A stretch of 64,000 nucleotides of DNA from Patellaria atrata CBS 101060 (taxonomy: Eukaryota; Ascomycota; Dothideomycetes; Patellariales; Patellariaceae). Every line of letters begins with the position of its first letter. The stretch's first letter is position 1. The notes beneath the pieces were generated by a model. It saw only the letters and a list, made by a program, of their open reading frames with translations. It did no database searches and had not been told where the DNA came from. Positions 25,034-37,428 of the stretch are shown here, piece after piece. Location of the stretch: contig MU006095.1 of assembly GCA_010093705.1 (NCBI GenBank), forward strand, positions 376,315 through 440,314. Direction: 5' to 3'. Both the position numbers and the translations under genes were made by a program.

Positions 25034-25046
25034 TTTTTGCTTTTTT
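25034..25046 (+). terminator. RNA polymerase III terminator
   Basis: Runs of five and six T residues start five bases after the tRNA end, the usual termination signal. Confidence 0.8.
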
Positions 25047-26452
25047 CCATTTAAATACCCTTTTTGCTGCGTTATGTCCCTCAGGAGGTGGTTTTCGTGG
25101 CCCGCAAGGCGATGCCAAGGCGCGCTAAATTATGGTATTTCCTTGCTTAGTTCTTTTTTAAGCTTATTAAGCCTCCCCCGTCCCCGGTACCGGTCGATCT
25201 TAAATCTTTAGAATCATCGTTGTCGCACCACGAGCGCATATTGGAAACTGTTTTACTGTTATTTCTTTAACATAGCTTAAGAATCAAGCTCGGGAATATG
25301 GGGTAGCCTCATGCTACCATAGAACTACTCCCGCTCACTGTTCCATTTGTATTTCTTTTCTCTTATTTCAAGTACTACAGTATCTATCAAGTTCACTATC
25401 AAATGTGCTCACTATAGTCTTCCTCACTCCTACTTCTTAGTTTGTATGAGCCTGGTGTCTTATTGACCTACTCTGTTGGCTATTGGCTTCGCAAATGGCC
25501 ATATAACCTTTATTCATACATGACCTCTATGTTCGTAGTCCCACATTTCAGCCCAACATATGAGCAGAAGCGCTTTGGAGATGAACTATAGCCCCCCTCT
25601 CCTCAGGTGTGAAACTCCTAGTTATTCTATGCCCACTTGGGCGTTAGTTAATTGCCGCGCGACAAAAGTTATGGGATGCGCATCCCAGAGTCAAAACCTT
25701 CACTGCACAACCCTGGCGTCAGCTCCCGTCGCCGTAATAGAGGAGAGGAGATATCATCAAATTTCCAAAGTCAGAATTAGCCGTATGCTGTCAACTAAAA
25801 CAACGAATACGCATATCCCTGCGCTTCACAATTCATCGTTGGCTTCTTGTACGCTTTACCTTGAATGCACAGGAGATATTTGATTTGTAACTATGGACTT
25901 GCGGCCATTTGATCGGGAAATTAGGTTGTCTAGGACATGTCCCTTCGGCATGTACGGAGTGGGATTTAGTTGTGTGATGTTATGTGTACAGTAAGTGTAC
26001 AGTGAACCCCGACCGAAGTTTGAAAAACAAAGAAGTGAGTATGATAAAGTGTGGTATGTACGAGATCCAACTGGTTGATATGTCGTTGGTGTACAGAGAG
26101 CAAGCGTACAGCAAGATCAAGCGGCACAACTCTTATCATGGGAAAAGAGACACTTGCGCTAATCAGCACAACTCTGACACAATCCACACAAGTACTAGCT
26201 CTGAATTTTTGGAACTATAAGGTAATTCGATATTATTTCGATTCCCCCGAGAAGTACCTATATACATCAACACTTTCCTCAACCAGGACGAGATACTAAG
26301 AAACAAGACAATGAAACCCAGACCTCCACACCGAACTCCGCCCAATGCAAAATGAGACGCAAGACACCTGCAGTGCAGCGCTAAACACGGAATAGAAACC
26401 AAAACACAGCGACCCTCAAAGATTCTTCACCCAGAGGGAGTTGCACACCTCT
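25047..26452. other. Intergenic region between tRNA-Leu and the ferritin-like gene
   Basis: Only short frames without recognisable character. Nothing else is seen. Confidence 0.4.
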
Positions 26453-27529
26453 CTAGTTGACCACGATCAAACCCGGCCCATACAGAGTCTTATCTGCGAC
26501 AGCTTGCGCATTCGCCAACTCGCCCGCACCTTGCACCACCGCTGCAATAGTAAGTCCGTTCATCAAGTTCTCTTCATACGGGAACGTCGCCTTGAACTCA
26601 ATGCTATCACCGACCCTGGTCGCATGTGTAATTTCTTCGACAATCGGCACGTTCTGCTGATTGATATACGCCAGCGACAGATGTCCAATATCGTTCAGCG
26701 TGGCGTCCGAGGCGATAGGGAAGCTGAACTTCAGTTCCATTGTCCTATCTTCGGCGGTGGTGAGGACGCGAAGTGGCTTGAAGGTTTTCAGCGGTATTTG
26801 GGCGACGGCGTCGCATTCGCCGACGATGAATTGCTGGATGGCGCTGAAAGCGAAATCGCGGATGCTGGTTGTGAGGAAGGGGAGCTGGGAAGGGGTTTTC
26901 TTCTGGAGGAGCCGGTACCAGCCGTCTTGTTCGCCTTCTTGACCTAGTGAAGAGGCGGTGCCGCGGGTCAAGGGTGCGTCGCCGTGCTTGGCGAATTGGA
27001 AGATGGCGTCTTGAAGCGTGCCCATGACGAGGGTGGTGAAGGTGGATGCGAAGGAGATAGCTTCTTCGAATGAGGAGACCGGTGCATCATAGGCGCATGC
27101 TTGGATGGGAGTACCACCGAAGTTCTTGACGCCATTGCAGGCATTGAGGGCATGCAGCTGCTCCTGTGCCTTGACGTGCTCAAGGGTCTCGAGGACGAAG
27201 TCTCGGTTTGGTACGTTGTCGTATCCGGGCACATTGTTGGTGATGTTTTTGATCAGCTCGTCGAAGTAGAAGGTTTCCCAGATCTCGTTGAAGCAGACGA
27301 GTTTGAGGTTTGTGAGGCCTTCAGCGCTGACGGAGCCAGGCGGTTTGGCGTTAGAGAGGGTCCCGAGGGCTTCTCTTTGGATCTGTTTCACAGCTTCGGG
27401 GCTTGGGGTGGGAAACCCGTTATCTAGGGAAAAACGTTCTACTGAACTGCGTTGCTCGAGGGGAGCTGCTGAGACGAGCGAAGAGCTTATGAAGATGCCG
27501 GTAATGGTTGTTGATATGATGGAACGCAT
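26453..27529 (-). CDS. Secreted ferritin-like protein, late sexual development (LsdA/Rds1) type
   Basis: This is a single-exon gene of 358 residues starting with a clear signal peptide (MRSIISTTITGIFISSSLVSAAP, cleavage near 21). It belongs to the fungal ferritin-like family that includes Aspergillus LsdA and yeast stress protein Rds1. The four-helix domain covers roughly residues 60-210. Possible metal-site residues are E in FNEIWETFYFDEL and E/H in HVKAQEQLHALNAC; a further helix is SFASTFTTLVMGTLQDAIF. The C-terminal half (about 240-358) is a beta-rich accessory domain typical of these proteins. Enzymatic activity is not established for the family. Members are often induced by starvation, stress or sexual development; that is family knowledge, and the sequence here shows only a TATA box. 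Confidence 0.88.
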   Translation of the reverse strand: MRSIISTTITGIFISSSLVSAAPLEQRSSVERFSLDNGFPTPSPEAVKQIQREALGTLSNAKPPGSVSAEGLTNLKLVCFNEIWETFYFDELIKNITNNVPGYDNVPNRDFVLETLEHVKAQEQLHALNACNGVKNFGGTPIQACAYDAPVSSFEEAISFASTFTTLVMGTLQDAIFQFAKHGDAPLTRGTASSLGQEGEQDGWYRLLQKKTPSQLPFLTTSIRDFAFSAIQQFIVGECDAVAQIPLKTFKPLRVLTTAEDRTMELKFSFPIASDATLNDIGHLSLAYINQQNVPIVEEITHATRVGDSIEFKATFPYEENLMNGLTIAAVVQGAGELANAQAVADKTLYGPGLIVVN

Positions 27530-27640
27530 GATGACTGGTGAAAGGTAAAATGAGAAGAGTTGAGACTAAGAGAATCACTTCTGCTTCTATACTCGAAACA
27601 CTGAACGAATGTGTAAAGGAAGTAAGGTTTGAGACTGCGA

Positions 27641-27650
27641 GGTATATATG
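27641..27650 (-). promoter_or_regulatory. TATA-like box of the ferritin-like gene
   Basis: On the minus strand the sequence reads CATATATACC about 115 bases before the start codon, as expected for a regulated gene. Confidence 0.4.
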
Positions 27651-28681
27651 TGGTTGGGAGATGATATGAAATGATGGTACTGTACAGAATCCTATCTCAG
27701 CGACAACGCCGCATTATTATATATCAACAATGTCTCAATTTCCTCATGTACTATTTTCACTGCTGACTTTGTCATCATAGAGCACTAGTCCTTTTTGTTT
27801 GAAACATCAGCAATGATTGGTCGTCCTGACGAGGCGGGTGTTGAGGTTCCGGTTAAGGCTCAGCCTCGCTTCTTAAAATAAGCTTAAAAGGTAAGATACT
27901 TGCTGCTGCTGACAGAAAGCACCACTTTCATCCAACTGCGCCATCCAAATTCATTTTGAAGCCGCAGTATGTTGGTTTGGGCCACCGACTTGTGTGAGCT
28001 TGGTAAAGCTTGCGTTTATACTGTGCAATTGCATTGGTTGATCGAGCGTTGCCGAGTTGTTTCTCGTGGTTGTAGGCCAGAATCGCTGGCTGTGAGAGTC
28101 GGAAAGATGTTTCCCGTGAGGCCAGTCGTGAAACATCATGCAAAGTACGGTAAACCTTAGATGTAATGTTAATACGGTCTATTTTAGTGCTGGTGGCTAC
28201 GATGTTGTGAGACAGCCATATGCTGAAGCGTATGGGAATGGGCTGTTAGAACTATACCCATAGAGAGACACGTGCGATGATATACGGTACCAAGACCTTT
28301 AGAAGAGGTACAGCAAAGCAGCCTAAGAAGCAGAGCAGATGCAAGGAGATTAATACCCTTTTCCTTGCCAAAGAGATTCAATCGCAGGACTGAATGATGG
28401 TTGTGGTGAATATAGTACGGAGGAGCATATTCTATTTCTAGAACTAGAACTAGAACTACAGAGTGGGAGGTAGCAAAGCCAAGAACCACGTTCTAGGTTC
28501 TAGAACTAGAACTACATAGGACTAGTTCTTATTAGTCGCTGATCAAGCAGCATGGTTGTACCTGAAAGACCAAACCCAACGGAGAATCTAATAACAAACA
28601 ACAACTTTTATCGCATGCTATAATTCGAATACTGATCAATATTTTAACAACGTAGTTACGGCTACTCCTCGCTCGATATCC
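27651..28681. other. Intergenic region with short TAGAAC repeats
   Basis: No gene. Between about 28436 and 28515 the motif CTAGAA/TAGAAC recurs in two small clusters. Elsewhere nothing is seen. Confidence 0.4.
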
Positions 28682-30913
28682 ATGGACGACCTGCAGTCGC
28701 CAACCCCAAGATCTATGGCTGATATCAAGAACATTGGACAACGAGCGGGAGGCTACTGTGCAGTTTGCCATAACCTTAATCCCAATTCACCAGCTACCAC
28801 TTACCGCCGAGAATACAGACTTACAGGTACCACGGGCTGAAAACTATCTCATAGAAAGGTGGCCGATGTGGCGTCCTTTTCGATGCGCTCAAGAACTTTC
28901 TGCAACATGACAGGATGGAGTTCAATCTTACAATCTATCTAAAACCCCTCAGACCGCCTGTAGTAGTTGTAAATGATGCCCTGGGTGGAGTACCATGTTT
29001 CGAACTATATGTAGAGAGAGGTGTGTATATATCTATCATCTGGAGAATGAAGGTTGTCCAGTTATCTCGCTGTTCGACTTCGACACTCTTCGATCATAGA
29101 CGTACTTTACGCGTTTATATATACAATATATGGCCATATATCAATATTCCTCCAAGCATGTGGTATGGTAATGCTAAGTAGAGCTAAGAGGGAGATCGCG
29201 ACAACCAAATTTTAAGCTCTCGTAGAGTCATGAAGACGCAGTTAAAGACTGATCTGTTCAAAGAGCATACCGAACATTGGGAGAATCTCGCAACCGTGGA
29301 CAAAGTCTCCCTCATCGCCGGTTCGGTAGAATGCTTCTCATTTGCGATTTCAGCGTTCCAAACCTGTTTACAGCAACACTCCGGGTGCAGAATTTCTAGT
29401 CCTAATTATTCACCGACCCGTTTGTTGTACTTTAATGCTAACAAGGAAGACCCCTTCGTCAGATTAGTGGAGCCGACCCCGGGAGCCACACATTTGTATA
29501 CCGCCTTGAGTCATTGCTGGGGAGGGAGTCAAATATTGTCCACGGCACATAAAACACTTACCGAAAGCATGACTGCTATTGACTGGGAAGCGTTACCCCG
29601 AACCTTTCAAGATGGTTTTACGGTTGGTAGACAGCTCGGCATACATTACCTTTGGATTGATAGCCTCTGCATCCTATAGGATGACGAAGAGGACTGGCAA
29701 ACCGAGAGCGAAAGAATATACGATGTCTATAAGTCCGCACAAATCACGATCAGTACAACATCGTCACCCGATGGTTGTACCCCATTTCTATGTCCACGAC
29801 CAGATCTCAAATCCGTCCAGTTATCTTATAGGGGTCATAGTGTCCCGGTTTTCGTTTGACGTGTCACTGGTGGAAGCAACCACTGCATTCCGGACCCTGT
29901 ACGCTTAAACCGTAATTGGCGTAGTAATCCGCTATACACACGAGGTTGAGCACTACAAGAATACCAGTTATCACCGCGCGTTCTCAGCTACGAAACCGAC
30001 GAGGTTAGATACACTTGTTTACGAGGTACTATCTGTGAGTACATAAAACATGTGGTTTTGAATTTGCGCTTGATCGAACTAACTGAGGAAACCTGTACTA
30101 TCGAAGATGCGTTCGACATGTGGCATCCACTAATCGAGAAATACGGAAGACGAAGTTTGACCCTGAGAAAGGACACACTACCGGCAGTAAGTAGTATAGC
30201 ATCTGCTGCTATTCATACCATCACAACTTTGCGGGGCTATGGAAGAATGTGTTAATACGCGATCTTCAATGGCTCATATGGCATGACAAACCTGCGGAGA
30301 TCTGGAAAACCAACATTAAGGAGTATTGCGCCCCGACCTTTTAATGGGCATCTTTAGATCACAACTATCTGTGGCCCAATTGGTACACAGGTGTGAGTGT
30401 GGAATCGAAGCGGGCCCATTGGTTGGAGGTTGTTGACACCACAGTTCGTCTAAAGTCCACGAATCCGTTCGGTCAGATAGAATCTTGTTCGATAACCGTT
30501 AGCGTTCCCCTCATAAAAATATCTTTGTCCTGTGGAGAGACCGACCGACCATCTTCCTATATCGTCTCGTGGGGCAAGACAATGTTGCCTACGCCAAGAC
30601 CTTTCATAGATATGCAACTAGCGCCACGTCTAGTGGTCGACAGTGGAGAGTGTGTTACGACGCCATTAAGATATGCACCTGGTCAGAGTGAGAGAATCGA
30701 AAATGCGGTAGTCTGGTGTGCTGTTGTGACCACTACAGAGATAAAAGACACAGGCCATTTCGTTATTTTCTTAGGATTATCCCAAGCTACCCCTGGTTTT
30801 TACGAGAGGGTTGGGCAGTCCTTCTATTTGACGAGCATTTACTACCCGAACTGAAAATAACCGGTAAAGAAATGGCTCAAAATGTAGTATATAAGCAGAT
30901 CAGAATTGTTTGA
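28682..30913 (+). pseudogene. Decayed HET-domain (heterokaryon incompatibility) gene
   Basis: HET-domain proteins act in fungal self/non-self recognition. Remnants appear in the normal order. The 5' exon reads from ATG at 28682 (GGYCAVCHNLNP), followed by a segment with CGVLFDALKNFLQHD and a long linker. The HET core follows, with YTALSHCWGGSQ (about 29497-29532) and then HYLWIDSLCIL (about 29645-29680), the two best conserved motifs. Downstream pieces (DDEEDWQTESERIYDVYKSA, and SWGKTMLPTPRP near 30570) complete the usual length of 600-700 residues. The frame is interrupted by several stops, some explainable as C-to-T or G-to-A transitions, the pattern left by repeat-induced point mutation. 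Introns cannot be told from decay everywhere, so the limits are approximate. I infer that no full-length protein is made. Confidence 0.8.
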
Positions 30914-33160
30914 CGGTGGAGTTGCTTCCAAACATATACCAGGCATATTTTTAGAGTCACGGAACGTTATGGTTGTGAATCAGAACAGATTCATACCTAG
31001 GTGCGCTTTTAGACCCAAGTGATGACTGCTTCCAGTCCCGCTTCAGAAGTGTATTTGATATCAGCATTGTATAAATGTTGGATAAATCGTCCATATCCAG
31101 ACACACCATCTAGTGACAGATCATTCAATCACATCGAATAGAATACGGAATAATACATGTACACATTCTCTCACTATCTCAAGAATCAGAATAAGTTATT
31201 GCGGATAGTTTCCTATCCTTTCTTTCATAAGCCATACAATACTTGGCCTCTTTACTTGTTTGTTGGGGTTCCCCAAGAAGCCAACACTGCTCTCAGAGAA
31301 CAATATTCTTTAGGGGTGACTTGTACGCGACGAAAATAATTGTTAAAACCCACCGCCTAATGGACTTAATGAAGTGGCGAGATGAGCCCTTAGCAAGAAC
31401 TCCCCGCGTAGCACTATCTTGACAGCGCTACCATTCAAATACTGATAAGAAAGTCTTAACCGGTATCGCAATAGGAAATAGGAACAGTAAGTAATTGGAC
31501 TCTTACCGTCCTTGTAGTTGTACTGCCTCGTACCTGAGTCCCTCCTCCTACTTTCGAACGATGTGTAAATCGGTGATTGTCCGAAGTAAACGGACTGGAT
31601 TTGATATTCGGGTTTCGCACTAACGATGTATGAAAATTGGGTTCAGGAAAGCCTAATTCCGGATATTAAGAATACGTAGTCATGCTGGATCTATCAGGAT
31701 GATGGTTAGAACTATAGAACGAATGGACATCAGGCATCCCAGGATTGGACATCATCTTCCTCATCAATGAAAAACCTATTTATGATTTCGCCCAAACTTG
31801 TTATTGTTTTCAAAATGGTTAGAGATCATTGCACGGAAAGCCAAAACGTGAATGGAAAACTTGTTGATAGCCTGCCGCACGTTGAAAAAGAGGGTCGGAA
31901 GGAGTACAGTAATTATTTTTCCGGCAATGATCCCTTCACATTTCACCTCATCCCATCATCAATTCAAGGTACAATCGTAGCCTAACAGGTTTTTGCATTT
32001 CATTTTCAAAATAATACAGCGTAGTCTAATGATCCTAGATCGTTAGTCTTAGATTGATTCTTAGGTTTAAGGTCTATTATCTTCTAGTTCTGAATCACCT
32101 GTCTTCATGATTTACGGCAAACAATTCTCTTTCCCTAGGTTGTACGCTTCCTGGTACATTCGTTTCCTCAGTGAGAGTTGAACGAAGAGCTATAACTCTT
32201 TGGGCTGTTTTATATGAATCAATGTCCATTCCGTACTCTAATAGTCAGGATATTTTGCTGCTTCCTGGGGAACGCTGTCATAAAAGTTATCAGGTTCTGG
32301 TACGTACAAAGCTTGGAAATTCAACATTGGAGCAAGATTAAGACCTGTACAGCAGCCGTACTGTATACACGAATAAGTCCGTGTTTGTGAAGGGCTTGAG
32401 AAAGTAGAAGGTTTGTGCAAATGAAATGCAACATAGCTTACCATATTTTCATGCACCCCGTTTTATTACACATCACCTGTACCTACCATGTACTGAAGTT
32501 ATGATCAGTACCTACCACATTTCAGAGGTCTTCTCTAGTTTTTCGCTCCTGAATGCGCTTTTCACGTTCACTGTATTCCTCATATTCACTATCTCGTGAC
32601 TTGTCACGGAATGCACCGTCTACTGTACGTTCACTCTCAAATCGATTTCCGACATGACTGCACAGTAAGGTCAGTAATGCATGGTTGAACCTGAAATATC
32701 TCCATGGCTCAACCGTACAAACGAGCAGCGGTAACAATTCACGTGTACCAGCTCGCCCCATTTGGTTCAGCTGACGTAGAAGCCGATCAATTCCACCCGT
32801 GAGAAGGGAGGACATAGATATCCCGTTCACTCCAGCTTTCACATTCACTTTAAGTATCTGCATTCACTTATTCTCAGGTTGATCACGACATTGCCGACCG
32901 GTTCAAGATGTTCCGCGTACCTTCGCCCGTCCTGTAACTTCCTAGCTCGGCCGGAACAATATTGCGGTCACGTCAATATTGATTTCTTAGCTAAAGGTCC
33001 CCACGATATCCGTTTGTTGATCTCGCTTATGTTGATGCGCAAATCCTCACTTATCTACTCAACCTCTTGAAGTCAACTTAACATTATTCACCTTATTATA
33101 TCGTCGCGTCTTGTTCTCGTAAATCTCTCCAAGCGTATTTCTTCAAAGTCTACCGCCACA
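30914..33160. other. 2.2 kb region without recognised gene
   Basis: Two weak frames stand out. One is on the plus strand at 31767-31985 (72 codons). The other is on the minus strand at 32522-32863 (113 codons, charged C-terminal half EYEEYSEREKRIQERK). Neither shows a domain, and both may be remnants. Confidence 0.35.
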
Positions 33161-34670
33161 ATGGTCAAGGTCTAGCGCCTCTCTGCTCTTACACATCAGC
33201 CATGGGCTACATCTCGTGCAGTGGCACAGCCACTCAATGAAAATCTCCCTGCGGAAAAAGAAAAGTCTCCATATTATCACCCTGACGAATTCTATCCAGT
33301 AGAGACTGGTCGAATCCTCAATAAGAGGTACCAAATCGCCGCCAAAGTTCGTCACGGCGCCAGTAGTATAGTCTGGCTTGCTCGAGATCTTCATCGGTTG
33401 TGCACATCTTCCCCAAATTCCGACTTTGTCTAACTATCTCTAGCTGGGCATGGTTAGAGGAGCACTATGTTGGCCTCAAGATATAAGAGAAGAGAGAATA
33501 CTCTTCTGCAGACAGGGAGCTTGAACTCTGAAACATATTGCGAAGAAGAATCGCCAGCATGAAGGCTGGCAATACGTGAGGAAGGCGGTCGGTTTCTTCA
33601 CAGTGAAGGGCGCACTTGGGAAGCACCTTTGCGTTATTGTGGAACCACTGCGTGAGCCCTTATCGGTCTATTGGGGTCGATTCCGCGCTGAATGGGTCAT
33701 ACCCGTCGAACTTCTCAAGAGACAGCTCCAGATGATCCTCAAAGGTCTTTCGTACCTTCATGACGAATGTCATGTTATCTACTGCGGTACGACACTACCC
33801 CTCACCGTACAGAATCGGTGTGCTAACGATGAGATAGACCTGAAGCTTGATAACATCATGGTCAAGGTGGAGGACGCCGCGGTACTGGCACGAGCTGCAC
33901 ACCATGAGTACGAAAACCCCATGCCGCAAAAGAGTGCTAGGGGAAGGATAATATACCAAGCATGGGACCATCTCGGGGACTTAGACAAACGCACTGCCGT
34001 ATTGCAGATAATAGATTTCGACTATGCGGCCTCGGGGGACGTACCACAAAGTGGCACTATACAGATAGAGCCCTACCGTTTCCCGGAGGCGAGACCAGAG
34101 GCGGGATATTCGTACAGTGCAGATATCTGGAGCCTTGGGGTCATGGTATGGACCCCACTGTAATAGTTTCTAGCTATGGTCTGTACTGATATGGAGATAA
34201 CAAGATATTGGATTTACTGGGAGGAGAGAAGCTGTTTCCTTTGTCTTGCTTACGTAAGAATGGCGATGATGGGCAGCCCCATCTCGCCCATATCACTGCT
34301 CTCCTCGGCTTCCCTGCTTGTTCGTGGCAGCAGGACCGCAATGGTATACAAGGCCGACGGTACGTACATCTCTTCCCCTTTATGCGATTCCTCCACTACC
34401 TTACCCTCGACCTTCTATCCTACGTACGATTTGACTGTATAGTATGTGGAGCTTGTGCGGAATGTGCTAATGTATCAAGTCAGAAAACCTTAGGGATCTG
34501 GGAGCCGTTCGCAGCGGTTTCAGCTTCGAGATTACTGTACAACATATAATGGGTGAAGAAAAGAGAAAGTTTATCGGGTTCGAACGGAATATGTCGGTAT
34601 GAAATTCGGAAGAACGTGCCACAGCAATGGACCTTCTCAAGGAAACCTTGCTGTATAATGAGTATTCACA
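33161..34670 (+). pseudogene. Decayed SRPK-like protein kinase gene
   Basis: Pieces of a serine/threonine kinase of the fungal SRPK-like kind lie in order. These are the entry motif YYHPDEFYPVETGRILNKRY and GASSIVWLARDLHR (N-lobe, 33255-33398), then WLEEHYVGLKI, EPLREPLSVYWGRF and LKGLSYLHDECHVIYCDLKL. The last is rejoined over a clean 51-base intron (33787-33837). Next come IIDFDYA, the DFG position reading DFD, and YRFPEARPEAGYSYSADIWSLGVM; a further intron (34146-34204) leads to DLLGGEKLF and LAHITALLGFP. The segment between the second and third pieces (33450-33580) carries in-frame stops and a frame change that no simple intron removes. An alternative is a functional gene with unusual splicing, which I consider less likely. 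Confidence 0.72.
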
Positions 34671-35020
34671 GGAGGAGGTTAAGATTAGTCTTAGTGAGAT
34701 CACCATTATAATATCATACTGTACATCGGGCGAGTTATTACTGAGTGGACTATATGATAACTGTAGTCTGGACTTCCCTACTGAATTTGCGGACTAAATA
34801 CATTACAATTATGAGTCTATGAAGGAATAACCAGGAGATACACCCTCCACTAATCATATCGTCATTAAAGAGTGTAAGAGAGAAGAGCCAGTTACACGCT
34901 GCAGATGCTACTTTTCCACAAGCTCAAGACTTCCAAACTTGCCATCCCCTGAAATGATATTGCTCTATCCTTTGATACGTGAAAGAGGGACCAGGTCGGT
35001 TCGAAACGGTTGGCTCCAGT
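34671..35020. other. Intergenic region
   Basis: Lies between the decayed kinase and the 3' end of the secreted-protein gene. No features seen. Confidence 0.4.
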
Positions 35021-35560
35021 TTAGTGGCCGTGGTGAGGGTAAGCAGTGAACGTTTCGCAGCAGAGCGACGACTTTGTGATGCAGGTGGTGTAGGGCACCT
35101 CGGTCGTCTCCGTACAGACGCTTGTCTTTGTCTTGGTGAAGATATCCACGACAGGTGTCTTGGAGGTATGGTACTTGTACGAAGTATAGGTCTTTGTAAC
35201 GGGGCAGGCAACCTCGGACTTCTCCTTCGTCTCGGTGTGGATGTGCTCGACGGAGGTGAGGACGGTGGTGATGTAGTGCGTTGTCTTCGTGACATATGGT
35301 CTGTAGACCCATTCGTAAGAGTAACTAGTCTTGACCTTTGTAACGGGGCAAGCTTCCGTGCTGGTCACCGCCTCGTAGTGTGTCTTGGTGATGGGGTAGG
35401 GGATGGTCTTTGTGGACTCGTAGGTGGACTCGTGCATGCCGGTCGAGGTCACGACGTGGTACTTCGTACTGCAAGTTGTCTCGAAGTATGGGTATCCCGG
35501 AACGGCCTGGACGAGGGCACTTGAGGCCGCAAGGGCGAGGATGACGAACTTGGCCAGCAT
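35021..35560 (-). CDS. Small secreted Thr/Tyr/Cys-rich protein
   Basis: This is a single-exon gene of 179 residues with a strong signal peptide (MLAKFVILALAASSALVQAV, cleavage near 20). The mature part is very rich in Thr, Lys, Tyr and Val in alternating patterns that suggest beta strands. An internal duplication is visible: ACPVTKVKTSYSYEWVYRP and ACPVTKTYTSYKYHTSKTP occur about 50 residues apart. Seven cysteines follow the signal peptide, including a CC pair near the C-terminus. I do not recognise a family. Fungal cell-wall or surface proteins and apoplastic effectors both look like this. It lies next to a decayed, gene-poor region, a setting where lineage-specific secreted genes are common. 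Confidence 0.75.
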   Translation of the reverse strand: MLAKFVILALAASSALVQAVPGYPYFETTCSTKYHVVTSTGMHESTYESTKTIPYPITKTHYEAVTSTEACPVTKVKTSYSYEWVYRPYVTKTTHYITTVLTSVEHIHTETKEKSEVACPVTKTYTSYKYHTSKTPVVDIFTKTKTSVCTETTEVPYTTCITKSSLCCETFTAYPHHGH

Positions 35561-35727
35561 GTTGATGGATGGATGTTCAAGCTGTCTATGGGTATATTAT
35601 AATTGATAATATAGAAGGGTCTTGAAGCGACAGGAGGAAATGATCCTAACAACGAATGTACACAGCGACGGTGGGAGACTAAAGGACTGCGGTTGCTACG
35701 AAAGCTTCCTGCTACTGAACGCTTCTC

Positions 35728-35734
35728 TTTATAC
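35728..35734 (-). promoter_or_regulatory. TATA-like box of the small secreted-protein gene
   Basis: TATAAAG on the minus strand, about 170 bases before the start codon. Confidence 0.35.
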
Positions 35735-37428
35735 AACGGATGAGATGTTGATTCGAGCTTGTACGCTAGTCCTCGGTAAGATCAGACCTTCTCATCGTGT
35801 CGTGATACGTTCAACTCCGAGCTCATTGTACGTTTAGCGGTACTATTCTGGATCGATTTAATGCACGATTCCTAGTCCCATAGCCAGATCAGATGTTTCT
35901 GCCATAACTCTGAAATACATATCCACTTTCTAAGAGTACCACTCCGTAAGATCCCACAGGTAGCACCTCAGCAAGATTGGTAAGTGTAGGAAATGCATAG
36001 ATGGTGGGGCTCATCGGTCATGGTTTACTGGATGGCTATGCTGTTGAGCGAAACTATCACTCTTGGGTAGTGTCTGTGACGTAAGGTACGCTGTTGTTCT
36101 TGTCGGCAACGGTGGCGAAAATATTCAGTCTCGTTAAAGCTTTGGATCTCGTATCTGCAGAGAGCACGGATGGAAGAAACAGAATCAAATGCTATTTAGA
36201 GACTGCATGGTGGGATACATGCATTGAAAGTGGTGGGAGATCCGTACATAAGGGCCTTTTTGAAAGATCTTGAGGCGAAAATAGCTCAAAATGATGATCA
36301 AATGGATTGTCTAAAGAAAATTTATTCGTGGTAAGCTAAGTATAAGCTGCGTCTATTGGATTGACTAGGTTTGCAGAATCAATGGTATGAAGAGATTTCG
36401 GGTAGAGAAGTAGATACAAGAGAAAGGAACTGCTCTGAGAGCCGGAACAAACTTCTAGATGAGTATAATCAATAGCATATACTGTACCTCGTATTCTTCC
36501 CGTCGATGTACCGTGGAATTCAATTCCTTAATGAACTTTATTCGGAGACCGCGAGATTTTCTCCCACGTAAGGCCCGTGACACTTGTTTAGACATAGTAG
36601 AAATCTAATGAACCGCAGTGTTGACATCGGATATTCGTCCTTCAAGTTTACTTTCCTTGCCGTGAGCTATCCATAATATCTAGATCAATAATCCCTATTG
36701 TCCATGTATGCCGTTGGGAGAAGATTAGCATGACCACCACATGGTATGGCAAACAAACACTCGGTAGAACAATGGTTATATGTCGTATTTTAGAATGTAG
36801 TGCCAAAAGAGAGCTCCACATCTCCAATTTCTTGCATTATTTAATAGTGGATCATTCTTTTCCGCATTTCCTCCCGTTCAAGTTAGCTCTTCGGGAAATA
36901 TTAGCTCCTCATGTCCTCTCGTGGTGAGATCCAATGCTCGATCACATGATAGATATGTCCTATCCCTTAGATTCGGCAGTAGAAAATAAGAGAAAGGGTT
37001 AGTTTAACAATATCTTGATATCGGATAAGTGGACACAGAATAGGAGGTTAGCTTCCAAAGATAGAGCCGCATGTGGTTCATATTAGACGTGAAGCTAACG
37101 TTTTAAGGATCTTAGCGCGAAGATAGGCTAACTCAGCGAAACCTGCTCGTGAAAGCTCACTTCGCGTACAGGACTATTCATGTATTTTCACACGCTTCCG
37201 GCTTTACCTTTGTTGAGCAGCTTATAGAACCTGAAGTCTCTAGTGTTTAGCGGGCTCAATTACTTCACCACAGCTTAGAAGCTTGCTTCTACCACCATAT
37301 GGGCTCACAGGAGCTACATTAGCCTCATTCACTTACCACTATAGACTTTCCATTGCTTCGTTGCTCAGTAAACCGTTGAATCTCACGTACGAGCAATTCA
37401 TTATAGTGGCACATCAAAAGTCATACTC
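35735..37428. other. 1.7 kb intergenic region
   Basis: No gene or repeat recognised; it marks the edge between the gene-poor part and the dense block to the right. Confidence 0.4.

Noticed and set aside
28436-28515. TAGAAC repeats as a CRISPR-like or satellite array
   Set aside because: Only a few short units with irregular spacing; simple sequence is the better explanation.
32522-32863. 113-codon minus-strand frame with charged C-terminus
   Set aside because: Mildly coding-like, but without domain, splice partner or context; kept only as a note in the intergenic entry.
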